Shown here piece by piece: positions 12,201 through 24,200 of a DNA stretch of 64,000 nucleotides; the stretch's first letter is position 1, and each line of letters opens with the position of its first letter. The stretch is taken from contig JAWHQI010000170.1 in the NCBI GenBank assembly GCA_033032865.1, forward strand, positions 555,001 through 619,000. The letters run 5' to 3'. This DNA is from Dactylorhiza incarnata (Eukaryota > Streptophyta > Magnoliopsida > Asparagales > Orchidaceae). Position numbers and translations under genes: made by a program. The notes under the pieces are model-generated. The model made no database searches and had not been told where the DNA came from. It saw only the letters and a program-made list of their open reading frames with translations.

Positions 12201-15200
12201 GACCCCCAAACTTGTTATGTTGAACTTGTTGCATGATTAGTGGGTCCATCTTAAAGTTATTAGCTGCGATTGCCGGACGGGCAATGCTGAAGTGCAAACC
12301 TCCCCTTAGAGGTGTGTTATAATCGTAGCATGTCATTCGTGGAGCAGCGGGTTGACCATTTTGGTCAACCTGACCCTCATTGTTATTGTTTATATTATTA
12401 TTATCATTCAAATTATCATCCATTGCAGGATGATCACTGTTCAATGTTCTAGATTCTCTCCTGTTTTGTCTACACGTGCATTCGATTTCAAAATTCAAAG
12501 GCAATAAATTTACTTGCCTATATCTGGACATACACAAAGCAGGATTTCAATTGGTTAAATGAAAACAACAAAAATAGACAAATAATTAAACAAATACTTG
12601 ATCTCTAAATACTATGATTTCACTAATAGTGCAAGAAAATAGACACTAACACAGTGACACCTCCCCGGCAATGGTGCCAAAAACTTGATACGCGGAAAGT
12701 AGTATTACGCAAGTGCACGTGCCAGACCAAGTAATAAAGAGTGAGAAGTGATCGTTCCCTCGAGGAAGTGAGTGAATTAGTGCTTGCAATTACTAGATCG
12801 TTCTTTTCTCTAAATTCAAGTGATAATTTTAAGGTGAATTTTGATATTAATTTTTTAGACTACAACGAGAAAATAAAACTATTCGATTACTATTACTAGA
12901 CCCTTGGTTTCAGATTTTTGGAGAGATTGTCTTGTATTTTGTTTTCCCGTATGATCAGCATTGGTCTACTGATATCCCATGTTAACCATATCCCTTTTAA
13001 ACTTGTCAAACCAGGCCCGAGAAAACTGTTTTAGCCCATATAGAGATTTCTTGAGTCTACATACCTTTCCTGCCGTTTTTTCCGTGCCAAAGCCCGGTGG
13101 TACCTCCATGTACACCTCTTCCAATAAATCCTCATGAAGAAAGACATTCTTCACATCGAGCTGGTGTAGTTTCCATCTCCCGCTAAGGATATCAGTGTCC
13201 GCACTGTGTTCATCTTTGCGATGGGTGCAAAAGTCTCATCGTAGTCGATGTCATAAGTCTGACAGTATCCCTTTGCTACTAATCGAGCCTTGTAGTGCTC
13301 AACCCGACCCTCTGAGTTTTGTTTCACAGTGAAAACCCACTTGCACCCAACTGCCCTTTTTCCTGGTGGTAGCGATACATGGTCTCAGGTTTTATTCTTT
13401 TACAATGCCCCAAGTTCTTCTACCATCGCAGCTTTCCACTGTGGATCATCCTTAGCAACCTGCCAACACTTAGGAATAGAGACAATGTCCAAAGATGTAA
13501 TGAATGCTCCATGTATAAGTGATATCTAAGAGTATGAAACAAATTGGGCAATATCACGGGGAAGGCTATATCGATCAGGTGAGACTCCCGCATTCCTGCA
13601 GAAACTCCTCCTTACCGGTATGAGAGTAGAAGTAGTGAGATGAGGAATTATATCACTTGTGGATTCTGAGGTTGAGGTGGATGGAGTAGGTGTCTCAGGA
13701 GTCGGAGCAGGAGTCAATGGACTTGGCACAAGTGGCACTGTAGCCATACTCTGCTGCCTTCTTCGTGTATACACTCTCAGCTCCCCCTAAACTTGAGGTC
13801 CACCATCCACAGATTCATTCTCCTCATGTATCGTCGTCATAACTGACTCCACTCCCTTCTGCACACGAGGACAAGAGATACTCACTATCCACCTCTCACC
13901 ACCACTGTTATCCCCCCCTCTCGCCTCATACTGTCTGTAACGAGCGAGTCCCCAAGTGGCAAGTCAATCAGAGAGGAATAATATGGCTCAAGCTCTCTAA
14001 ATGTGACATCCATACTGACAAATAATTTTCTCTCCACCGGACTCCAACACACATACCCCTTTTGGGTAGTCGAATACCCAACAAACACATACTTCAGTGC
14101 CCTTGGATCTAGCTTTCTCAAGTTTGGTCTATTGTCCTGCTTGAAGCATACACAATCAAAGGTCTTGAGGGATAAAATGTCTTCATTCTTCCCTTGCAGC
14201 ATCTCAATCGGAGACTTCCAATCCAATACTCGCGAGGGCATCCGATTGATCAAATAGGCTGTTGTTAGAACAACTTGCCCCCACAAGTACTTTGGCATCT
14301 TCATTGATATCATCATACTCCGAGTTACTTCCAAAAAATGTCTATTCTTTCGTTTGGCTACTCAATTCTGCTCTGGTGTGTATGAACCAAACAAGTGGTT
14401 TGATGTTGGATACTTTGTGACGATAAGTACTCTCCAAATGCCTTGTTAATGTACTCAGTCCTATTGTCAGACCTCAATATCTTTACAACTGCACAGTATT
14501 GAGGTTGAACGCCTTTGTGAAAATCTTTCAATCAGTCAAACACATCGCTTTTGTTTTTCATTAAATAGAATCAGGTAACACGAGAGAAACAATCAGTAAA
14601 AGACACAAAATACCGAAATCATTCACTGTAGGTGCGGGACATGATCCTCAAACATCATAATGTACTAGATTAAATGGATAAGAACTCCTAATATGAGAAC
14701 TAGAATAAGAGTTTCTGGTATGTTTTCCTAGCTCGCACACATCACATACAAGTTTTTCGTGATTAACTTTCTTAAACAGAAGGGGATACATCTGACTCAA
14801 AACAGTAAAAGAAGGGTGACCCAAACGCCGATGATGAAGTAGTAGCAAGCCCTCCACGCTCCTCCCATCTCTTGTAGCACCCTCTATAATGGTTGAAAGA
14901 GCCGAGTCCATAATTTCCCTGTCCAGGTACCACAAGCCACTATGCCATGTGTCAGTCTCAAGTCTCTTACCGGTCTCCTCCTGGAAGATCACCTTCGGGA
15001 TATCAAACAAAACAACATATTTTAGTTGAGATATAATGACACTGATGGATAAGAAATTCATAGGAAAGGAAGGAGCATGCAAAACATTGGACAGAGTCAA
15101 CGTGTTGATACATTGCACAATACCCTTACCAACCACTGGCTGAGCTGTGTCATCGACAGTTTGAACACTTTGGGACTGCTAGGGGAGTATACAAACGGAA

Positions 15201-18200
15201 TTCCCTAACATCCTCAGTGACATGTCGAGAAGCACCCAAATCGACTATCCAATTTGGTGATCTAGTGATGGGTATACATGCAAGGGCAAGTGTATCACAA
15301 GTATCTGCGATTGAGTGAGCAAAAGAGGCAACGCTACCCCTTGATGAAGCTGGAGTGAGCGCGTCATCAATCTTACCCTTCTGCTTCCTCCGCATCAACT
15401 GAGAGTAAGCATCCAAAATCTCATGCTCCTTTGCGTATCCCACATCAACCATACTCCCTTCTTTCTCTCCCTCTGCTATCATCAGATTTGCCCGGTAGGC
15501 TCCTCTTCCACCACCCCTACGACCTCCACGTCTGCGACCAGGACTCCCAAACTTTCCTCGTCCACCTGCATCCTGCTCCTTTGGTGGCTTGGGGCAAGTT
15601 TGTCGTAGGTGACCTAGCTCACCACAATTGAAACATTGTCGCATCTCACCCTTCTATCCGGTGTTCCCTGAATTGGTGACACTAGTGCCGATTTCACCCC
15701 TGAAAGTGCAGTTGCACCAGATTGAAGCATAATCCGGCTCTCCTCCTGCATCATAGCTGAGATTGTCTCATCCAAGGACGAAATTTTCAGTTGAGCGAGC
15801 AACATTGCACACCTTGGCTCAAATGTCGGGTTCAACCTCCTCATAAAGTGCATAGTTCGTCTCTGAGCATCTCGCTCCCCTTTCGTGCACGCGGGGTCTT
15901 TGTAACATGCAGCTGGTGAGAAATGATCACAGTCTGCCCACTGTCGCTCCAGATCTACGACATATTCTTGAATCAATCGATCTCCCTGAGTTGCTGTCTC
16001 TATCTCCCTCTCGATCTGAAACACTCTCATGTTGTTGTCGACTCCTGCATAGATCCTCTGCAACTTCCCCAAAACATCACAACGGTCTCTATGCCATCCA
16101 CCGTGACAGCGATAGACGCGACCATCGAGTTTAGGAGTCTAGTGTGTAGCAAGCTATGCATAGCCTTCCATTCGTTATACCCATTTGAGTCCTTCTCTGG
16201 CTCCCCTTTCTCACTCGTCAGATAGCCCTCCAGGTTTCTCCCATAGAGTGCCCTCTTTACCCGACACGACCAGCTTAAGTATGTTGCTGATCCATCGAGT
16301 TTCAACTCCACAGGGGGAAGATCCAGCTTCATCGGAGGTGACAGCGCCTGAGCCGAGCCCTCGCCTTTAGACATCCGCAAAACCTCAAAGAATACTTTTA
16401 GGTCTGCCTCCTTCAATTTGGCAACCAATTTCTCCATGTGCACACACAACTCTTGATTTATTTATTTTTTCCTCTTGTTTGCCGTAAAATAAATTGAGCC
16501 ACAAAATTAACTTGAGCGCTTATTTTCCCTGCCGCACCAGGTAGACCGCACCAAGAAGCCCTCGCCCACCAGGCAGGTCGCAACCATTTTTGCTGCCTTT
16601 CCAACCTAGCCGAGAAGTCTATGCACTGCCGCAATCCCACTGCTGTGCTCCTCCTACTGCAACTCCCTCTGCGCGCACAGCCGCACAGTTTGCATGGACG
16701 AATCCCTCGCGCGCTCCTGCTGCGACTCCCTCTGCGCGCGCTCCAACTGCGACTCCCTCTACGCGCGCTCCGACTGCGACTCCCTCTGCGTGCACACCCC
16801 AGGCTTGCGCGCACGGTACTGCCACACTCCTTTTGTGCGCACTCCTACCGCTCACTGCCGCGTGAAGAGCCGCCCGACGCTCCTTGCCGCTTCTCGCCCA
16901 TACTGCAATCTCAAATCGCCGCACCAAGCTTTCCTCGCTGGACAGAGCTCGCTAGCCGCAAGGGCTTCGTCGACGGGATTGATCCGAGCAAGTCTTTGAT
17001 GAGACGTACGGGTTTGAGGAATTGTTTATCGAAACTCCCTCTGATACCAAGTAGAAATGGGAAAAAAAGTTATTTTCATTATATCCTAGTCGGTTACATT
17101 GCTCCCCTAGATATACACACAAGAGGGGAACCAAATACATGATTGGAGATGTGAGACTAAATACAAAAAGGGGAGTGCGCTAATCGCAAACCAATTGGTG
17201 CTAAACGCACACCAATTACCAACAACACCAATGTCATGGGATATGCGATTATTAAATTTAATCAAAACCTTTGATGCTTTAAAACCTAGGGAACATCGTA
17301 TTTTATAACATCTGAATCCTAGGTAAAGTGTGATGGACGATCGTATCTGCCCTGTCATCACACTTCGTAAAAAAAAATATAGCTCAATAAAATACAGAAA
17401 AATATGAAAAAAATGCATTGGTCGCATCCATCTGCTTCAATCGTTTGCATGATGATCTTATAATTGTCAGTAGCAAGGATTAATCCTTAGCGCATCCAGA
17501 TGCGTAGGGGATGTAACGATTCGGTTTGGTTCGGTTTTTGAGCAAAACCGTCAACTGAATCACCACAACTTAGTTCCAGAAATCAGGAACAAAAAAAGTG
17601 CAAACCATGTGAATTGTTTGGTTCTGTTTCGGTAGTTTAAAAAATTGGAACATCATTTTTAAAGAAGATATTTATCGTACAAAACAACATAAGAATTTGA
17701 CTCTCTCTTTGGACTATGTAGGGGTCTATTCTCAAGGATATATTACTCTTAAGAATTTGACTCTCTCTCTTTGGATTATGTAGGGGTCTATTCTCTTAAC
17801 ACATAATTTCATAGCAGTTCTCGAGGGGGCCACATTTTTTGAACCTCTGTTCTCTCCTGCAATTGTCTACGTTAGTTTTAAATGTCTCATAACTAATGTA
17901 ATCTTATGTCGGAATATGGCATGCATATCTTGCAAATTATGTAAATGGAGAATATAATGGACTCAACGGTCTCATTAAGATGGGACCTTATAACAAGTTG
18001 GATGTCTCTTAGAGGGGCTAATTAATTAGGAGTCATCGCTCATCAGAGGAAATGTCAAAGAATTTGTCGAGTGTGCGATGAGCATCCGAATGAATACATG
18101 AGGCATTGTCCTCAGATGCATGCATGGAGACCACCGCTTGATCAACTCATTGCGATCGAATTCAAAATCCACCTAAAATGTGCACGTGTTCTATCCTAAA

Positions 18201-21200
18201 GTATATATCAAACCGGTGCAAGGCACCACTATGTGACCTGTAACGACGCTTTAGTAACCCAAAAGCGGTGTGGGTCAACCTTCATCCTCATATACTTCAT
18301 GTTATTGGAAACTATCACATTAGCACAATTCTTGCTGTCAATTACAAGCTTGCAGACACCATCCGCACTAGGAAAATACACATAAGATAGAACTGTCTCT
18401 CCAATGCTCATCCAGATGGAGGATAAACAATAAACATCTAATTACACCTAACTCGAGTTCTTTATCTGTGGCACTCTTTTAGCCATCTTTGACAACTACG
18501 AATCTCCCTCAGTCCATGCTATATGATCAGGGTTATGCTCAATCTCACCATCGAGAAGTAGATTCCTCGTAGGGAACTGGGTAATTGCAGGCCCTTGTCG
18601 GTAACATCTAAAGCATTGAATCCCACATGGACACGGCAATCCTGTCTCAGGTGTCTGGCCTTTCATGTCTGAAGGAACACAACTAGGTGCAGTAGTGGCC
18701 AGTTGTTGGGGAGTGAGTGCTCAAAATGATGGGTCTCGGGCTAGGCTACCAATCTACTTGTCTTGGGAACCTATGGCAATACTCATACTGAAGGTTGAAC
18801 TGAAATGTCTGCTCGACATATTCTATGAGCATTGAGGAATCAACTCCATATGTATCTCAATACGGAGCTTGGATCGGAATAGGGAAGTGGTGACAAAGGG
18901 CTCCTGAATAATGGGGCCTAGTCATGAAGTTTCATCTTCGCAAATCTAACTCTACGCTCATCTGACATCTTGTACCTGTCAAAATAATGATCCATGTCTA
19001 AAATATAATCTGTAAGCACCTGTGTCCAGCTGGCCGTCCAAGTTTAGGATGCTCTAGTTGAAGCACAGTTAAGATGTATAACATTCTACCAAGAGGAGAA
19101 TATGTCGATGATCAAGTGTTCGGAATGTTTCATGTTGATTCAGATGTAATTAGATTCATTAATGTCATTATTTTTTGCTTTGCGCCTCTTTTTGTTGTAT
19201 CTCATATGTTTCAACATGCTTGAATAGGCTCTGCATCAAGCTCTAATAAGGCAAGAGGAATTGTTGGAGTACATCGACCGTCAGGAAGAAGCTAAATTCC
19301 GGGTTAGTAGAGAAACTATCTATGCATACCTGTTTCTATTTACATAATTATCATTCATTTTTGTTATTTATACAGTACATAGACTATCATATTGGTAATT
19401 AACTTCATAAATGTCACTAAAATTGTTACGGGGAGAAAAAGTGAATTACATTATTAAACCGGGCTCAATACATATATATATCATCTAACACTCCCCCTCA
19501 AGTTGGGTCGTGGGAACTTTCCAGACCTAACTTGTTACATATGAAATTCATTCTGACCCCGGTAACTCCTTTCGTGAGAATATCAGCAACTTGGTCTCCA
19601 GTCTTCACATGGCTCAAGAAAATAAGACCTTCTTCGTACTTCTCTCGTACGAAATGACAGTCAACCTCGATGTGCTTCGTGCGTTCATGAAACACAGGAT
19701 TGGTTGCTATCTGTATTGCAGCTTGATTAGCACACCATAACGGAGTTGGGTCATGAACAGGGTATCCGATTTCGCAAAGAGTCTGTCTGATCCACATGAT
19801 CTCAGCAACGGTGTGCGACATAGCCCGATACTCTGCCTCGGCACTAGATCTGGTGACAGTGGTCTGTTTCTTGCTCTTCCAGGAGACAAGGTTTCCTCCC
19901 ATAAATATAGTAAATCCTGTGGTAGACTTCCGAGTGGCTAAACAACCTGCCCAGTCGGAGTCACAGTAAGCCTCTATATTGGAGTGACCACGATTCTTGT
20001 ATGATATTCCTAGACCAGGATCCTTCTTTATGTACCTAACGATGCGGAGAACAGAGTCCCATTGAGAGGTAGTTGGGTTTGCCATGAACTGACTGACCTT
20101 ACTCACAGCGCAGGCAATGTCTGGGCGAGTCATAGTAAGGTAGTTAAGTTTTCCAACAACTCTTCGATACTTCTCTGGCGATTCAAAAGATTTGCTCTCG
20201 GAATGAAGTCCCTTTTTTCCTGGTTCAAGAGGAGAATCCATAGGGCGGCAGTCAGACATTCCAAGATCAGATAACAGATCAAGGGCATATTTACGTTGAG
20301 AAACAAAGATAGAGTCGTCATGATCAGTAACTTCAATCCCAAGGAAGTATCGCAACAGCCCTAGATCTTTGGTTTGGAAGTTGGAGTGTAAGAACGCTTT
20401 TGAGATCGGCTATCCCTTTAGGATCACTACCAGTGATGACGATATCATCAACATACACAATTAGGAGCACAGTACCAGCAGAGGAGTTCCGATAAAAGAG
20501 AGATGAGTCTTTGACACTTTTGGTAAGTCCGAATTTGGTGACCACAGACCGAAAGCGAGCAAACCACTGGCGCGGGGATTGTTTCAACCCATATAAGGAG
20601 GCCAGGAGACGACACACCTTGTTACGCTCCCCCTCAGCAACGAACCCAGGTGGTTGTTCCATATACACCTCTTCCTCCAAGGACCCATGAAGGAACGCAT
20701 TCTTGATATCTAACTGATGGAGAGGCCACCGGTGAGTGGCTGCAAGAGAGATCACGATCCGAATAGAGGACATCTTGGCAACAGGTGCAAACGTTTCCTC
20801 ATAATCCACGCCATAAGTTTGGGCATAGCCTTTGGCAACAAGGCGGGCTTTCAAGCGAGCAAGAGAGCCATTAGCATTGGCTTTAACAGAGTAGATCCAT
20901 TTGCAACCAATAGCACGCTTCCCAGGCGGCAAAGACACAAGTTCCCAAGTATTATTCAGTTGAAGTGCCGTCAATTCCTCTTGCATAGTAGCCATCCAGC
21001 CAGGATGAGTTTTGGCCTCCCCAACCGTGGAGGGAATAGTGTACTGATCCAACATCAAGTGAAGTGCGGTATGAGAAGCAGACAACCCCTGATAAGAGCT
21101 TACAAAGAGAGGTCTATTCTGACAAGTCCGACTGCCCTTGCGGAGAGCAATAGGAAGCTCGGTACTAGCCAGAGGAGGAGCGGCAGGCACTTCAGTTTGG

Positions 21201-24200
21201 TTCTGGTCCTCACTAGCAGGAGCAATCTGAGGAACAGTAGTTGAGCCATCAATGGTTGAGGTAGGCTGAGATGGTGGTATTTCAGTTCTATCAGAAGTGC
21301 GACGAGAGTAGACATGTCCCCAAAGGGGGCACAATATGTCAGTCGGAGAGACGAGGGCAGAATCAGGACGAGGAACTAGCATCTCATCAAGAGAGAGATC
21401 AGAAGATGAAGTGGGAAGGGGAGAGCTTGTGGTACGATAAGAGACAGATTCGAGGAAGACAACATCTGAAGAAATGATGTATTTGTGGAGTTCAGGAGAA
21501 TAACATCGATATCCCTTGGTAGTCCGAGAGTATCCAAGGAAGATACACTTCAAAGAGCGAGGATCAAGTTTGGAAACGGAGGGACGAGCATCCCGGACAT
21601 AGCAAACACACCCAAAGACCTTGAAGGGTAGAGGAGGCCCCGAGTGGTCTGGATAAAGGATGTGAGAGGGTGTCTCCCCCTGAAGTATATGAGTAGGAAG
21701 ATGATTAATGAGATGGGCAGCGGTAAGAACAGCATCTCCCCAAAAGTGTTTGGGAACATGCGTATGATGAAGGATAGCCCGGGTTACCTCAAGAAGGTGG
21801 CGATTTTTTCTTTCGGCAACTCCGTTTTGTTGGGGGGTATCAGGGCAACTGGTTTGGTGGATGATACCCTTGGCGGAAAGAAAGCTAGACATGGCCTGTG
21901 ACATGTATTCCCTCCCATTATCGGTACGAAGACATTTCAGACGAACAGAAAATTGAGTAAAAATTTCATTCCACAAATGTTGAAAAATAGATAGTAATTC
22001 AGAGCGATTTTTCATTAAGTAAACCCATGTCATGCGAGAAAAATCATCAATAAAGGTAACATAATATCTGTGTCCTAACAACGTAGGGACAGGACACGGT
22101 CCCCAGACATCAGAATGAAGTAAATCAAAAGGTGCAGAAGCACGAACATCTACACGAGGAACATAGCTAACTCGATGGAGTTTAGCAAACAAACACGACT
22201 CACAGCTGAGATGGGAAACTTTCCCAAACTCAGGATACAAACGACGCATGACCTGCATAGAGGGATGACCATGACGGTAGTGGAGGTCCAAGAGTTTGGC
22301 CGAAGCAGCAGAACAGGCAATGTGGGAAACTTCATCCAAAACATAAACACCACCACGCAGCTTTCCTCTACCAATAATACGGTTCGTCGACTGTTCCTGA
22401 AAAATGCAACCAGAAGATGTGAAGATAGCAGTGCAGTTTAAATCACGAGTAAGCTTACTAATGGACAATAGGTTGTAAGCAGATTGAGGAACATGAGCAA
22501 CCGAGGATAGAGGCATATCCGGTGTCACATTGCAGCTGCCAAAGCCAACAATAGGAACAGTGGATCCATCTGCAACAGTAATGGAAGATCCACAATGGGT
22601 ATGATACGAATGCAAGATACCTGAAGAGCTAGTCAGGTGGTCAGAAGCTCCAGAATCTGCCAGCCACTGAACTGGGCGCTGGGTGGTCTGGGAAGTGCAG
22701 GCAGGCTGAATAGTCTGGGCTACAGCAGCACTATGAGGTGGAGAGGAAACAGGAAGAGCCTGCAGGCGACGATAATCCTCCTCAGAGAGTTGGACCGTGA
22801 GGTGACCCGGGGGAGCCGGAGTCGAGTCGGCAACATGAGCAGATCGAGGTGAAGCTGACGAGGTTTTGGCCGCCCAGTCTGGTTTCCCATGCACGAGCCA
22901 GCACGTATCCCTTGTGTGACCACGACGTCCACAATGAGTACAATGACGCGTATCAGTCTCCCGACCACGTCCAGAACCAGACCGACCACCTCTGCTGCTA
23001 TTGCCCCTTCCCCCTCGAGAGGCCAGCGCAATGGACTCGCTGGAGGAAACATGTAGAGCAGCAGGAGAAGCGGCAGAGCCCGCTTTAGTCAGACGATGGA
23101 ACACACTAGCAGTCTGCAAAGTAGAAGGACTCGCAAGCATTTCCGTTCTGGTTGTTGAAAAATTTGGATCAAGTCCGTTCAGAAGCCAGATGAGGACCAG
23201 ATGCTCACGTTGAGCCTGATGTCCTTCACGAGTAGAGGGGATCTCCCAAAGATCCAGGATTTCATCGGCAAGAACCTTCCATTCAGCAAAGTACTCAGTG
23301 ACAGGACGGGCTCCTTGGCGTAGCTCAGCCATCTTGGGAAAGAGTTCACCAAGACGAGAGAGGTTGTTAGCTTGAGAAAACATCATATGCAGGGTGTCCC
23401 ACAGCTCCTTAGTGCTATCGCAATTCTTGCACATTTGCTGAACTGATGGATCCATGGAACTCAGAAGGAGCGCAAAGATACGACAATCATCACTGTACCA
23501 ATCGTCGTGTTCGGCACTTCCCACGGCATGAGTAGGAAGCCTAGTAAGGTGGTGAGTACGTCGGATGCCTGCTAGAGACATAGTAACCCCCTTTTTCCAC
23601 AACTGAAAGTTGGAGGAGGTAAGGATAGTGGTAGCCAACCTTGCATTGGAAGGAAACGTGTTGGTAGAATCCCCTGAGGGAACAGGCGTCTGAGTGGTGC
23701 TTGTGACCGAGTCCCCCATGATCTTGGACAGGAACCTTCAATAAACAGCAGGGGGCAACAAACCGAAATGGAAGACAGCCACACAACAACGGGCGACCTT
23801 AGGGCAGCCGAGCAGAGAGGAGATCGGCAGCGATCGGCTTCAGGCAGAGGAGGTCGGCAGCGATCGGCATCAGGCAGAGGAGATCGGCAGCGATCGGCTT
23901 CAGGCAGAGGAGATCGGCAGCGATCGGCATCAGGTAGAGGAGATCGGCAGCAGCAGGGATCGGCGACCCGTGGTAGTCATCGGCATCGGGCAATAGTAGC
24001 GACGGCAGGCGTCATCTCACGCGCCTCCGTCTAGGGCACGGGAGGGACCAGGGCGGCTGATGCGAGACGGGGATGCGGCGAGAGATGCGAAGCGGAGATG
24101 CGAAGCGGAGATGCGAAGCGGAGAGCGGCGGCTGTTGCGAGACGAGCGAGCGGAGCGGCGGCGGATGCGAGAGCGACGAGAGAACCCTAACGGAGCGTAT

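Larger units (their letters stand above)
10954..17224 (-). mobile_element. Copia LTR retrotransposon B (full length, decayed)
   Basis: About 6.3 kb, antisense inside an intron of the Sec14-like gene. LTRs lie at 10954-11127 and 17050-17224. A primer-binding site complementary to initiator tRNA-Met is adjacent (CTGATACCA on the + strand, ending 17049), and the purine tract is beside the other LTR (CTCCCCCTCAAGG on the +, from 11128). ACACCA at 10948-10953 and 17225-17230 is the target duplication. The - strand gives gag (16449-15614), zinc knuckle and protease (15644-15150), GAG-pre-integrase (15136-14648), integrase end (14334-13885), RT in two parts (13154-12966 and 12132-11914) and RNase H (11797-11408). 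It has several stops, and a Gypsy fragment at 12167-12948 splits the RT. Confidence 0.92.

Noticed and set aside
16590..17142. Overlapping frames of 91-173 aa rich in Arg, Leu, Pro and Ala
   Set aside because: They lie in the leader of Copia B, cross a short tandem repeat and its LTR, and have no domain.
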